The notes under the pieces are model-generated. The model was not told the origin of the DNA, searched no databases, and saw only the letters and a list, made by a program, of their open reading frames with translations. Below, piece by piece: positions 45,004 through 54,491 of a stretch of 64,000 bases of DNA. Position 1 is the stretch's first letter, and every line of letters begins with the position of its first letter. Source of the stretch: Streptomyces violaceoruber (GTDB lineage: Bacteria > Actinomycetota > Actinomycetes > Streptomycetales > Streptomycetaceae); NCBI GenBank assembly GCA_000720805.1, contig JODI01000015.1, forward strand, positions 1 through 64,000, read 5' to 3'. A program made the position numbers and the translations under genes.

Positions 45004-47760
45004 TCAGCCGTCGGACTCCGTGGACGGGATGTAGGCGCCGGGTACGGCGTTCGGCGCGTACACCTTCTTGTCACCGGGGTACGGCTTGGTCCAGTTGTGC
45101 GTCTGGTACCACGTGTAGCGGTTCATCTGCTCGGCGTTGGCGTAGTCGGGCACGGCGTTCGAGCCGGTCAGCCGCTGGTGGGACGCCCAGGTCTTCCACT
45201 GCGCCGCGAGTCCCTGCTGGGCCTGCGGTACCGCGGCGGACGTCGGCGCGGCCGCCGCCTTGGTGTTCTGCGGGGCCGGGGTGTCCGAGCCGCACGCGGG
45301 CTGGGGGCTCACACCGAGCGTCAGCGAGGTCCGGTTGGGCACCGCCGTGAACGGCGTGTTGTCCGGCTTCGGGCTGAACGCCCCGTACATCGGGGTGGCC
45401 GCGCTGTCCAGCTGGTTCATCGGGTGCATCCCGAGAATCTGCTCGACCGTGCGCATCATCGTGATCTGCGAGTAGTAGTGGTTGTCGACGGCGCCGTGCT
45501 TGGCGTACGGGCTGATGACCTGGACCGGAGCACGGTGGCCGTCGACGTGGTCGAGACCGTTCTGGGAGTCGTCCTCGACGACGAAGATCGCCGAGTCCTT
45601 CCAGTACTTGCTGTGCGAGATCTCGTCGACCATCCTGCCGACCGCGAGGTCGTTGTCCGCGACCTCGGCGGACGCGTTCGCCGGACCGCCGGTGTGGTCG
45701 TTGGAGAACCAGAACATGTTCAGGTTCGCCGGACCGTTCTTCTCGAAGTCCTGCTTCCAGATCTGTTCCTTGTAGATGTCCGGAACGTCGAGGTCGAACA
45801 TCGGGAAGCCCTGCACCGACACGTCGTTGAGGGAGGGGATCGCCGAGCCCGTCTTGATGGGGTAGGCGGTCTGCTGCCCGGTCGCGGCCATGTTCTTGCT
45901 GTCGCAGTACAGGTTCTGCCAGTTCGCGCCGGCCGGCTTGCTCTCCAGCGACTGGAACTCGCCGAAGTCCTTGACGGACTTGCCGGCCGCCTGCGCACCG
46001 GTCCAGACGAAGCCGGTCTTCTGGTGGCCGAGCACGTCGTTCTCGGTGTCGTAGCTGCGCGCGTACTCACCGGCCGAGGACTCGGTGTACTCCGGGTTGT
46101 CCGACTGCATCAGCCAGTTGTGGCCTTCGGCGGAGTTCGTGCCGACGTCGTAGAAGTTGTCGTAGAGGCCGAACTGCTGGGCCAGCGCGTGCTGGTTCGG
46201 CGTCACGTTCTCGCCGAACGTCGTGAGCGACGCGTCACCGTTGCCCTGCGGCAGGTCGCCGAAGACCTGGTCGTAGGTCCGGTTCTCCTTGACGAGCAGG
46301 AAGACGTGCTTGATCGTCGAGGGGTCGCCGAGCCGCACCGGGACCGGCAGCGGCTTCGCGTGGCTGGTGCCCTTGGCCGTCGTGACCGAGCCGGCGGTCC
46401 AGCCGTTCTGCTGGAACACCTTGGCCGTCTGGGCCCTGATGACGCTGTCGTCCGGCAGCGTGAACCGGGTCAGGCTCGACGTCGTGTCGTGGGTGCCGTG
46501 GCCGGTGGCGGCGGTGGGACGACGGGCGTCGATGCCACGGGTGTTGGAGACGACCACGTTCTTGCCGACGGTGGTGATCTCCGAGGGGAAGTAGTCGGTG
46601 GGAAGCAGGCCGACGTAACGGGCCGGCTGTTGCGGGGAGGCGTACCGGTAGACGGCGACGGCGTTGGCGCGGCCGAGCGTCACCAGCAGGCGGCCGTCGT
46701 CGGTCAGCGTCACCGCGTTGGGCTCGTAGCCGACCGAGGCCTCCGGCCAGGGCTGGGTGGCGATGGTCTGTACGACCTTGTCCCTGGCCGTGTCGATGAC
46801 CGAGACGCTGTTGTCGGCGGTGTTGGTGACGAACACCGTCCCCTTCCTGGCGTACACCGCGGTCGGGTGCAGACCGACGTCGATGCTTCCGACGGCGGCG
46901 GACGGGTCCGCCAGGTCGATGACGCTGACCGTGCCGGAGGTGGCGGCTCCGGTCTTCGGGTTGGCCGGCACCTCGGTGCCGTAGGAGTTCATCGTGGTGT
47001 CGCCGGCCTTGGCCGGACGCCCGCCCTCGTTGCTGACGTAGAGCTTGCCGCCGACCAGCACGATGCCGCGCGGGGCGGTGCCGACAGACCAGCTCCGCTT
47101 GACGGTTCCGGTCGCCGCGTCGATGGCGACGACCCGGTTCTGGCCGTTGACCGCGGAGTACACGGTGGAGCCGTCGGCCGAGAACACCGCCGCACCCACC
47201 AGGGCGTGCTTGGTGCCGTCGGCCGGGATCGGGACGGTCGTCGGATTGGCCAGGGTGCCGTCCGCGTCGACGGTGAACTTGGTGTAGCCGTCGGCCTGGC
47301 CCAGCCACAGCTGCGTGCCGTCGGGCGAGTACGTCGGGCCCTCCTGGCCGACGGAGCCGGTCTTGATGCGCAGGTCGTCCGCCGCGTTGGCGCCGACCTT
47401 CTGCTTGACCTGCCCGGTCGCGAGGTCCATGACGACCAGCGACGCGTCACCGTCGGCGACCGCGGCCGCCAGGTGGGTGCCGTCCGGGCTGACCGTCGAC
47501 GACATGATCTTGCCGTCGTTGATGACGGTGCGGCTGCCGTACGGCTTGATGTACTGGTCGCTGGAGATGACCTGGCCACGGGGGGTGACCTGGGCGACCT
47601 GCTGGGTGCCGAACTGCCAAGTCTGGGCGACGGCGGTGCCCGTGACGCCGAGGGCGACGGCGATGCCCGCCGCCACCAGCACGGTGCGGCGGCCGACGTG
47701 TCTACCGAAGAGGCTGAACTGCTCCCGCTCGTCAATCCGGCGCTGTCGTGTTACCTGCAC
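45004..47760 (-). CDS. Membrane-anchored YncE beta-propeller / phosphoesterase protein
   Basis: 918 residues. A single N-terminal anchor lies at about residues 24-46 (RRTVLVAAGIAVALGVTGTA). Residues about 70-440 form a YncE-type beta-propeller with repeats such as TVSVIDLADPSAAVGSIDVG and NSVSVIDTARDKVVQTIATQ. Residues about 470-800 are an alkaline-phosphatase-fold phosphoesterase (HVFLLVKENRTYDQVFGDLP at its start; AIFVVEDDSQNGLDHVDGHR for metal binding). A poorly conserved tail follows. The active site would face outward. It starts four bases after the permease gene, so it belongs to an ABC operon. The substrate (phosphate ester, phospholipid or teichoic acid) is unknown. Confidence 0.9.
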   Translation of the reverse strand: MQVTRQRRIDEREQFSLFGRHVGRRTVLVAAGIAVALGVTGTAVAQTWQFGTQQVAQVTPRGQVISSDQYIKPYGSRTVINDGKIMSSTVSPDGTHLAAAVADGDASLVVMDLATGQVKQKVGANAADDLRIKTGSVGQEGPTYSPDGTQLWLGQADGYTKFTVDADGTLANPTTVPIPADGTKHALVGAAVFSADGSTVYSAVNGQNRVVAIDAATGTVKRSWSVGTAPRGIVLVGGKLYVSNEGGRPAKAGDTTMNSYGTEVPANPKTGAATSGTVSVIDLADPSAAVGSIDVGLHPTAVYARKGTVFVTNTADNSVSVIDTARDKVVQTIATQPWPEASVGYEPNAVTLTDDGRLLVTLGRANAVAVYRYASPQQPARYVGLLPTDYFPSEITTVGKNVVVSNTRGIDARRPTAATGHGTHDTTSSLTRFTLPDDSVIRAQTAKVFQQNGWTAGSVTTAKGTSHAKPLPVPVRLGDPSTIKHVFLLVKENRTYDQVFGDLPQGNGDASLTTFGENVTPNQHALAQQFGLYDNFYDVGTNSAEGHNWLMQSDNPEYTESSAGEYARSYDTENDVLGHQKTGFVWTGAQAAGKSVKDFGEFQSLESKPAGANWQNLYCDSKNMAATGQQTAYPIKTGSAIPSLNDVSVQGFPMFDLDVPDIYKEQIWKQDFEKNGPANLNMFWFSNDHTGGPANASAEVADNDLAVGRMVDEISHSKYWKDSAIFVVEDDSQNGLDHVDGHRAPVQVISPYAKHGAVDNHYYSQITMMRTVEQILGMHPMNQLDSAATPMYGAFSPKPDNTPFTAVPNRTSLTLGVSPQPACGSDTPAPQNTKAAAAPTSAAVPQAQQGLAAQWKTWASHQRLTGSNAVPDYANAEQMNRYTWYQTHNWTKPYPGDKKVYAPNAVPGAYIPSTESDG

Positions 47761-47764
47761 GGAG

Positions 47765-49123
47765 TTATCCCTTCGCGGTGGTGTCGAGCAGTTCGACGTT
47801 GCCGTCGAACTGCCATAGGGGATTCGGGGCGTCCCCGGTGGGGGTACGGACCAGGAAGTAGCCGTTCACTTCCTTGGGTCCGTCGCCGTCGGCCACGAAC
47901 CGCCCGTCTGAGGCGACGTCGAGTTGATAGATGGCCGTCCCTGCCACCGCGACGTCGGGGAGATGCCAGGACACGACGCATCGCCAGTCGTTGCCCGGCC
48001 CTTCGGCGGCGACCTTGTCGCTGCCCTTGTCGCACGTCGCCGTGGCCTTCAACTGCGCTTCGGTGACGTGCGGACGGTGGAGTTGCTCGGTCTGCAGGCG
48101 ATAGAGGTGGGCGAAGGCCGTGGCGAGTGAGTGCTGCACCTTGTCCTGCTCGATCCCGGAGCCGGTGGCCCCGGTCGCCGCGGTGACGACCGCGACCGTC
48201 GCGGCGACCAGCCCGACCAGCGGCAGGGCCCCGGCCGTCACGGCGCGGCGCGCGGAGCCGTCGTCGGTCAGGTTGGTGAAGTCGCGCCGCAGGAAGAGGA
48301 GACAGGCCAGCGCTGTCGCGGTCACCGCCCACACCAGGCTGACAACGATGGCGATCAACAGCGGGGTGAGCTGCGCGGGGCTGGTGAACAGACCGTTCCA
48401 GGCGATGAAGGCGTAGCCGGGCAGGGACAGGCGTACCGCGACGGGCAGCGGCATCATCTGCAGGAGCTGCATCGTGAGCGCGACGAGCGCGGGAAGCAGC
48501 AGTCCCATCGGGGACCGCCCCAGCGCGACCGACCCGAGCAGTCCGATGCCGGCGAGTGCCAGGGTCGGGGCGAGTACGCAGACCCAGGCGAGGACGACCC
48601 TCCCGGCGGCGTCCGACGGCGCCAGCAGGTGGCCGTCCAGGCCGACCAGAGGCTGGTTGCCGACCGACGCGAGGCCGCCGGCCGCACTGGAGCAGGCCAG
48701 CCCGGCCACGAGCAGCAGGATGACGCTGAGGCTGGCCAGCGCCTTCGCCACGAAGATCCGCCAGGGCGACCGGACCGCCACCAGCAGATGCCGCCAGGTG
48801 CCGAGCCGGTCCTCGGAGGCGAACACGTCACCGGCGACCACCGAGGTCAGCAGCGGAAGCGCCCAGGTGCCCGCGAAGCCGAGTATCACCAGGGGTCCGG
48901 CCCACCCCGTGGCGTGCATCCAGCGACCGAAGAGGGTGTCGGAAGGGAGCGTGCTCTGCCGGCTCACCGCGGCGACGAACAGTCCCGGCGCGATCCAGCA
49001 GGCGAGGACGAGCAGGCGGATCCGCCATTGCGAGACCAGCTTGACCAGCTCGAAGCGGTAGCCGCGCGGCACCGAGACGCGGCGGGCAGCGATGGTGTGG
49101 TCCGCTGCGACGATCGTGGTCAT
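47765..49123 (-). CDS. ABC-2-type permease with C-terminal extracytoplasmic domain
   Basis: 452 residues. About six to seven membrane helices span residues 35-320 (LVILGFAGTWALPLLTSVVA; PMGLLLPALVALTMQLLQMM; LVGLVAATVAVVTAATGAT). The last 130 residues are hydrophilic with two Cys (ATCDKGSDKV; DWRCVVSWHLPDVAVAGTAI) and end in a beta-rich YQLDVASDGRFVADGDG segment outside the membrane. Its ATG overlaps the ATPase stop (ATGA). ABC-2 permeases lacking such a domain are the norm, so the tail may cooperate with the phosphoesterase encoded next. Confidence 0.82.
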   Translation of the reverse strand: MTTIVAADHTIAARRVSVPRGYRFELVKLVSQWRIRLLVLACWIAPGLFVAAVSRQSTLPSDTLFGRWMHATGWAGPLVILGFAGTWALPLLTSVVAGDVFASEDRLGTWRHLLVAVRSPWRIFVAKALASLSVILLLVAGLACSSAAGGLASVGNQPLVGLDGHLLAPSDAAGRVVLAWVCVLAPTLALAGIGLLGSVALGRSPMGLLLPALVALTMQLLQMMPLPVAVRLSLPGYAFIAWNGLFTSPAQLTPLLIAIVVSLVWAVTATALACLLFLRRDFTNLTDDGSARRAVTAGALPLVGLVAATVAVVTAATGATGSGIEQDKVQHSLATAFAHLYRLQTEQLHRPHVTEAQLKATATCDKGSDKVAAEGPGNDWRCVVSWHLPDVAVAGTAIYQLDVASDGRFVADGDGPKEVNGYFLVRTPTGDAPNPLWQFDGNVELLDTTAKG

Positions 49124-50124
49124 CGGCCGTCGTCCTCCTGCTCGGTGGACTGCCGGGTGGGCTGCTCGGACTGCTCGGACTGCTCGGGCTGCTCGCTGGG
49201 CTGCTCGGTGAGGGCGAGGAAGGCGGCCTCGAGCGGCGACACCACGGGCGTGAGCTCGCGCACCGCGACGCCCGCGTGGACGAGCCGCACCACCAGTTCG
49301 TCGAGGGCGGGCACCAGCGCGCGCACCACGAGCGCCTCGGCGCCGCACCGCGGTCCGACGCCGTCGACGACGCGGATCCCGGCCGTGCCGGCGGCCTCTT
49401 CGCGGGCGGCCCGCGCGTCGGAGGTGAGCAACCGGTAGTCGAGTTCACGGTTCTCGGCGGCCAGCTTGCCGGGCGGGCCGGAGAAGACGACGCGTCCGGT
49501 CGCGAGAATGGTGACCTCGGAGCACAGCGCCTCGAGGTCGTCCATACGGTGGCTGGAGAGCACGACGCTGGTTCCGCCCGCCGCGAGCCGGTTGAGGACA
49601 CCGTGTACGTGTCTCTTGCCCGCCGGGTCGAGGCCGTTGGACGGTTCGTCGAGCACGAGCAGCCGAGGCTTCGTGAGCAGCGCGGCGGCGAGCCCGAGCC
49701 GCTGACGCATGCCGAGGGAGTAACCGCGGGCCCGGTCGTCGGCGACATCGGTGAGCCCGACCTGGTCGAGCACCTCGTCGATCCCCGCTGTCAGCGCGTC
49801 GCCACCGCGGAGCGCCGACAGGGCGGCTAGGTTCTGCCGGGCGGTGAGCGAGGGGTAGAGCCCGGGTCCGTCCACGAAGCCGGCGACGCCGTCGGGAGCG
49901 GCGAGCGCCCGCCCGACCGGCGTACCCAGGATCTCCAGACTGCCGCTGTCGGCGACGGCCAGGCCCAGCAGGAGACCGAGCAGCGTCGTCTTGCCGGCCC
50001 CGTTCGGTCCGACCATGCCGTGTATCTGACCCTGCGGCACATCCAGGTCGATGCCGTCGAGCGCGACGACGTCGCCGAAACATTTGGTGATCCCGCGCGC
50101 CCGGACTGAATGGAGTGTGTCCAT
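49120..50124 (-). CDS. ABC transporter ATP-binding protein
   Basis: 334 residues. Walker A GPNGAGKTT, signature YSLGMRQRLGLAAALL (LGMRQR instead of LSGGQ, as in drug- and lantibiotic-type exporters), Walker B LLVLDEPSNGLDP and H-loop VVLSSHRMDDLEAL are all present. The C-terminal 30 residues are a Glu/Gln/Pro/Ser repeat (EQPSEQPEQSEQSEQPTRQ) encoded by tandem CTGCTCGGA-like units. AAAGAGGGGG precedes ATG 50124. It forms an exporter with the permease translated from an overlapping start. Confidence 0.92.
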   Translation of the reverse strand: MDTLHSVRARGITKCFGDVVALDGIDLDVPQGQIHGMVGPNGAGKTTLLGLLLGLAVADSGSLEILGTPVGRALAAPDGVAGFVDGPGLYPSLTARQNLAALSALRGGDALTAGIDEVLDQVGLTDVADDRARGYSLGMRQRLGLAAALLTKPRLLVLDEPSNGLDPAGKRHVHGVLNRLAAGGTSVVLSSHRMDDLEALCSEVTILATGRVVFSGPPGKLAAENRELDYRLLTSDARAAREEAAGTAGIRVVDGVGPRCGAEALVVRALVPALDELVVRLVHAGVAVRELTPVVSPLEAAFLALTEQPSEQPEQSEQSEQPTRQSTEQEDDGR

Positions 50125-50293
50125 GGGCCCCCTCTTTCGAATCCTTCAGGGACCCTAGGGACTCGTTGAGGCGCAAGCAGGAACGGCTGATTGAACATTG
50201 ATGGAACGAAAGAAAATGCGGCAGTCTCCATGCCGGTGACCTGCTGCTATGCCTCGTACCTTTTGTGGTGTCGGATTGTGGGACATCGGGGCG

Positions 50294-50641
50294 TCAGATA
50301 TCCGCGACCGCGAACAGTGCCGTTGATTGGAGCCTTCTCAGGTAAGGCGCCGGCAAATCCGAGTGCATGAACCAACCAGCAGCGAACCAGGGTTGGGCAA
50401 AGCCCGAACGGGCTTTGCGGAGCAGCACTCTGAGGCTGGAAGTCCGCGACAGTCGCACCAGGGCAAGGGCACGCTCCACGGCTGATGACAGATCGTTCAC
50501 CTCGATGTCGAGATGCATCATCGTCTGCTGCCCGGCCCGGGTGGAAGGCCATTGCAGGCCCTGGTAGAACCGCGCCAGCTTGTGGGCGTTCGGTGCGTCA
50601 AGAGTGGTCGCGGCCAACGTGAAACACGGTGGGAGCTTCAT
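50294..50641 (-). pseudogene. Glyoxalase/VOC family gene, deleted and frameshifted
   Basis: The start MKLPPCFTLAATTLDAPNAH followed by KLARFYQGL is the first strand-helix of a common actinobacterial VOC protein. About 30 residues that should follow are missing. QQTMMHLDIEVNDLSSAVER then resumes in the second half, but the expected GATVADFQPQ is in another frame, and RVLL returns to the first. The metal-site pattern cannot form. The surrounding 50125-50390 region has no other gene and should hold the promoter of the ABC operon. Confidence 0.7.
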
Positions 50642-50862
50642 GCGGTGCTGCTGTCCGGTTTCGCTCCCGAAAGGCCGGCCGTCGCTCCTTAAGTCTCTGA
50701 ACGACCTCTCGAGCCGGCGCGAGGGCTCCCTTGGGACCACGACGTCGGACAGCGCCGATCATTCGTGACCATGGCCCGAAACGCACTGTCCCAGCGCCGG
50801 GCAGGGAGCTACCGTCCACCGAGTCGGCCGCAGGTCGTTACCGTCGGCCCTACGGACCGGGG

Positions 50863-51774
50863 GTGGCCGCTGTGCGACGTTTGGCTGGACCGGACGGAAC
50901 CTGGGAGATGGTGACGCGGCTGCCGCACCCGGGGCTGCGGCCCGGGGTGCGCGGTTACCGGGGGTTCCGACTGGCGTTCGAGCGTTCCCGGCGACGGCTC
51001 GAAGTGCCCAACGCGTCCGTGACGTTGGTGTTGGGCTTCGGTGACCCACTCCGGATCACCGGAGCGGATCCGGTCGGGCGGCCGGAACAGGTCGTGCGGC
51101 CCGGGACCTCGTACACCTCGCTGCTCTCCGGGCTGCACACCCGGGCCAGCGTCGGTGAACACGACGGTCGGGCGCACGGCATCGAGGTGGCGATGGCGCC
51201 CTGGGCCGCGTTCACTCTGTTCCGGACACCGATGGACGAGTTGGCCGACTCCATGGTGGACCTCGCCGACCTGCTGGGACAGTCGGCCTACGACCTTGCC
51301 GGGGCGCTCGCCGAGACCCCCGGGTGGGCCGCCCGCTTCACCTTGCTGGACGCCTTCCTCACCGCCCGCGCCCGGACCGGCCCGCCCGTCTCCCACCGCC
51401 TGGTGTGGGCCTGGCGGCAGCTTGTGTCCGGCGGGTCCACCGGGTCCACCGTGGCGGAGCTGGCGGCCGCGGTCGGCTGGAGCGAGCGCCACCTCGAACG
51501 CCGCTTCCGGGAGCAGATCGGCCTGTCACCCAAGGGCACCGCCCGTGTCCTGCGTTTCCGGCACGCCGTGCGCCTGCTGGACGCCCGCCTCCCCCCGTCC
51601 CAGATCGCAGCCGCCTGCGGCTACTACGACCAGGCCCACTTGAACCGCGAATTCAAGGCCATGACCGGCCGCTCCCCCTCCCGCTTCGTCACCGAACGCA
51701 CCCACGGCGCCTGCTTCGCCCAACTGGACCGGGAGGAGGGGCAGGTCACCAGCGTCGTACTGGCCGGCCACTGA
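50863..51774 (+). CDS. AraC-family transcriptional regulator
   Basis: About 303 residues. The N-terminal ligand domain (GYRGFRLAFERSRRRLEVPN; GIEVAMAPWAAFTLFRTPMD) resembles the DUF6597/AraC sensor type, and the C-terminus has two helix-turn-helix units (STVAELAAAVGWSERHLERR; PSQIAAACGYYDQAHLNREF). The FKAMTGRSPSRF ending is typical. The GTG at 50863 is my choice; GTG 50872 is close. It is convergent with the haloperoxidase-like gene. Confidence 0.88.
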   Translation: MAAVRRLAGPDGTWEMVTRLPHPGLRPGVRGYRGFRLAFERSRRRLEVPNASVTLVLGFGDPLRITGADPVGRPEQVVRPGTSYTSLLSGLHTRASVGEHDGRAHGIEVAMAPWAAFTLFRTPMDELADSMVDLADLLGQSAYDLAGALAETPGWAARFTLLDAFLTARARTGPPVSHRLVWAWRQLVSGGSTGSTVAELAAAVGWSERHLERRFREQIGLSPKGTARVLRFRHAVRLLDARLPPSQIAAACGYYDQAHLNREFKAMTGRSPSRFVTERTHGACFAQLDREEGQVTSVVLAGH

Positions 51775-51786
51775 GGTGTACGCCGC

Positions 51787-53235
51787 TCAGGACCCCACCG
51801 GCCCCAGCCGCGGCAGTACTGCCCTCGTCGCCACGTCGTCGCCCAGCTTCAGTCCGTCGCTCGCGTCCCACGGGTAATGCACCCCCAGGTACACCCGGCT
51901 GTCCGCGTCCTCCTGGGCGGCCTGGCTGAAGCTGGTGAAGGTCCGCGTCTTCTGCGGCGAGGCAGGGTCTTCCGTGCTGACCGTGAAGTTCATGGTGTCG
52001 CTGCCGAAGTACCCCTTCATCACCGCCGCCCAGGCGCCGGCGAAGGCCGCGTGACCCGAGGCCCATGCGGGGAAGCACGGTGTGAGGGGCGAGCCGTCGC
52101 GGGCCGCGGACAGCGGCTGCCACGAGGAGTCGATCCCGTTGTGGATCGCGGAGACGGGACGCCACAGGTCGATCCGCGTCAGGTACTTCACATCCCACTC
52201 ACCGATCGCGCTGTCCGCCATCGCCAGCGACACCAGCGCGAACAGCCGCGCGTTCTCGTACTTGTTCGTGATGCGCGCCTTCGCGATGCGGATCGTGGCG
52301 TCCAGCAGCTGCCCCGGCGGCTTGAACGTGCCCTTGATGCTGGGGTCGCCGGCATCCGGCCCCAGGTCATTGGCCCAGAAGGTGGCGATCGCCGTCTGCT
52401 CGGTGGTCCGCTGCGTGGACCCCCGGCCCCCGAGCAGGCGCACCTGCTCGACCTGGTACGCGTACGCCGGACTGGCCAGCAGCGTGGCATAGTCCGCGAA
52501 GCTGCCCGGCGTGGTCGGCCGGTATTCGGACCCGGAACTCATGGTGAACGGCTTCACTTCCCCCCAACGGGGCGTCACCGCCTCGCTGGAGCTGGTGCAG
52601 CCCGGCTCACCCGTGGGACGCCACGCCCCCGGTACGTTTTCCAGGTTGTACAGCTTCTGGTTTTCCGAACCGTCGTTGGTGCGGGCCTTGATCATGTTGT
52701 TGTAGATCGTGCTGACGATCTCGGTGTCGATGACGTCGAACTGCGTGGGCGGCGTTCCGAACCGGTCCAGGAACATCTTGTCCAGATACGCGGTCTGGTT
52801 CGGGTACAGGTGATGCAGGATGTTGTACGCCGTCCGCCCGATGATCCGCTCCTCCTCGTCGGGCCCCTGACCGAGGTTCGGGTACTTGGGCGCCGACAGG
52901 TAGGGCTTGTACTTCATCGTGTAGAAGGTGTTCTGGTACGAGCTCTCCCCGTCGTAGATCGCCGCGTTCATCATCGCCGCCGACCGGGCCAACTGCCCCG
53001 GCGACCCCTGCGAACCACCGGCCTGCCGGAACATCTCCAGCAGCACGCCGTTCCAGTACTGCGTCGGATCACCGTCGTACTTCGGCGCGGCGGCCGCCGC
53101 CGTCTGCGCGGGCAACACGAGCGTGCTCCCCGCGGCCAGCAACGCCAGCCCTGCGCCCAGGGCCACCGCCTGCCGGAACGACCGGCGGCGCCCTACCGAT
53201 CTCTCACGTCTGCCTGACGTACGGAACAACCCCAC
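51787..53235 (-). CDS. Secreted vanadium-haloperoxidase/PAP2-superfamily protein
   Basis: 482 residues. A basic leader and signal peptide (ALGAGLALLAAGSTLVLPAQ, then TAAAAA) precede the helical VCPO/PAP2 domain. The phosphate/vanadate-binding triad appears as KYLTRIDLWRPVSAIH (KxxxxxxxRP), PAWASGHAAFAGAWAAV (PSGH motif with AWASGH) and DSRVYLGVHYPWDASDG (SRxxxGxHxxxD). All charged ligands are kept. It could be a haloperoxidase or an acid phosphatase; the sequence does not decide this. GGGAGGGGAG lies before the GTG at 53235. Confidence 0.87.
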   Translation of the reverse strand: MGLFRTSGRRERSVGRRRSFRQAVALGAGLALLAAGSTLVLPAQTAAAAAPKYDGDPTQYWNGVLLEMFRQAGGSQGSPGQLARSAAMMNAAIYDGESSYQNTFYTMKYKPYLSAPKYPNLGQGPDEEERIIGRTAYNILHHLYPNQTAYLDKMFLDRFGTPPTQFDVIDTEIVSTIYNNMIKARTNDGSENQKLYNLENVPGAWRPTGEPGCTSSSEAVTPRWGEVKPFTMSSGSEYRPTTPGSFADYATLLASPAYAYQVEQVRLLGGRGSTQRTTEQTAIATFWANDLGPDAGDPSIKGTFKPPGQLLDATIRIAKARITNKYENARLFALVSLAMADSAIGEWDVKYLTRIDLWRPVSAIHNGIDSSWQPLSAARDGSPLTPCFPAWASGHAAFAGAWAAVMKGYFGSDTMNFTVSTEDPASPQKTRTFTSFSQAAQEDADSRVYLGVHYPWDASDGLKLGDDVATRAVLPRLGPVGS

Positions 53236-53569
53236 GACGTCTCCCCTCCCCGTACGGCGGCGGTCGGCCGGCGGGAGTCCTCGCCCCATCGGAGCTCCCT
53301 GCCCCCGCGTGCACCGGCCCCGCGCATGTCATGTCCTGACCGAGCGGGGCCATCCTGGTGCGAGGGTTGCCGCGAGTCTTGGATATTTCCGCCATCGTGA
53401 GGACGGTTGGTGCGGTTCGACCTGCGGAGCAACCTGGTGGGGTGGCACAGGAACATCGGCGGCCTCAGCTGAGCCGGGCCGAGATGTCGGCCGGACCGGA
53501 ACTCGACGATCCCTGACTCACAAGGCGCCGACCGGGCATCAGTTACGGGACACCTCAGGCACAACTGCT

Positions 53570-53758
53570 TTCGAGTCTCTCCTCGATCGTGGTGGTACGG
53601 CCGGGACCGTCCAACAGGGCGTCGATGTCGAGGACCTGATGGTGGCCGTCTCGATGGGCGAGGGCATCGTGGCCGACAGCGACGCGGGCCGCCGCGAGGA
53701 ACGCGGCAGGCGTGCGCGGGATCTCCTTCACCGCGCCCTGTTCACCCAGGCCGGCTGA
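53570..53758 (+). pseudogene. C-terminal remnant of a TetR regulator
   Basis: The frame FESLLDRGGTAGTVQQGVDV followed by EDLMVAVSMGEGI and ARDLLHRALF closely resembles the C-terminal ligand-domain part of TetR proteins. The intact TetR at 3911-4591 has ESLLERGREQGVVRADVTVE in the same position. No helix-turn-helix or start is found upstream, so only the last fifth of the gene remains. Confidence 0.5.
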
Positions 53759-53796
53759 CCCGGCGTGGCCCCGACGGTGTCCGATAGCGTGTCGGT

Positions 53797-54491
53797 GTGA
53801 TCTCCATCGAATGGGACGGCCTCACCGCCCGGGAGCGCTTCGGCGACTGGTACCTCAAGGAGCGGGACCGGTTCTCGGACATGGCCCGGGACGCCGACTG
53901 GAACGGCCTGTTCGGGGAGTTGGGGAGGAATCCGAGGTGGGTCAACCTCCCCCGGCCCGGGAACCGCACCGGCTTCGCCCCGCTGCACCAGGCGGCCTGG
54001 CACGGCGCGGACTTCGCGGTCGTCTCCCGGCTGATCGCGCACGGCGCCTGGCGCACGCAGCGAACCCGGGACGGTCGGCGCGCCGTGGACGTCGCACGGG
54101 AGCAGGGGCATGCGCATCTGCTCGGGCTACTGGAACCGGTCGTGGTCCGGCAGCTCCCCTCCCCCCCGATGTGCTGGAGCACCACTTCCATACGCTGCTG
54201 CGGGAGAGAACCGGCCGTTGCTTCGAGGAGGTCGAGCACCTGCTGCCGCCGCTGTCTCCGCTGACGGAGGGACTGGCCGTGGAGATCGCCTTCCGGGTGG
54301 TCGGCATGTTGGGCGGCTTCACCTACCGCCTTGAGGAGCGCGGAGAGGCCCTTCATGTGCACGGCCACTCGCGGATGGACGCCGACGACGGCGACCACTT
54401 CCGCGTGACCCCCCGGGGCTGGTCCAAGATCGAGCGCAGGCGCGTACCGCCTCCTCCTCCGTCGCCGGCCACGCAGCACCCTGCGTCCTGA
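53797..54491 (+). pseudogene. Ankyrin-repeat protein gene with a single-base frameshift
   Basis: The first frame has GFAPLHQAAWHGADFAVVSR followed by LIAHGAWRTQRTRDGRRAVD, one to two ankyrin repeats. At the C-run 54161-54167 it shifts. The next frame continues PPDVLEHHFHTLLRERTGR, FRVVGMLGGFTYRLEERGEA and HVHGHSRMDADDGDHFRVTP to a TGA at 54491. Adding one C (seven to eight) restores one reading frame of about 231 codons. The conserved second half shows that selection kept it until recently, or that the shift is a homopolymer error. Function unknown. Confidence 0.7.

Noticed and set aside
44983..48066. A 1027-codon plus-strand frame opposite the phosphoesterase gene
   Set aside because: It mirrors the real gene, is rich in Arg, Gly and Val without a fold pattern, and lacks a ribosome site.
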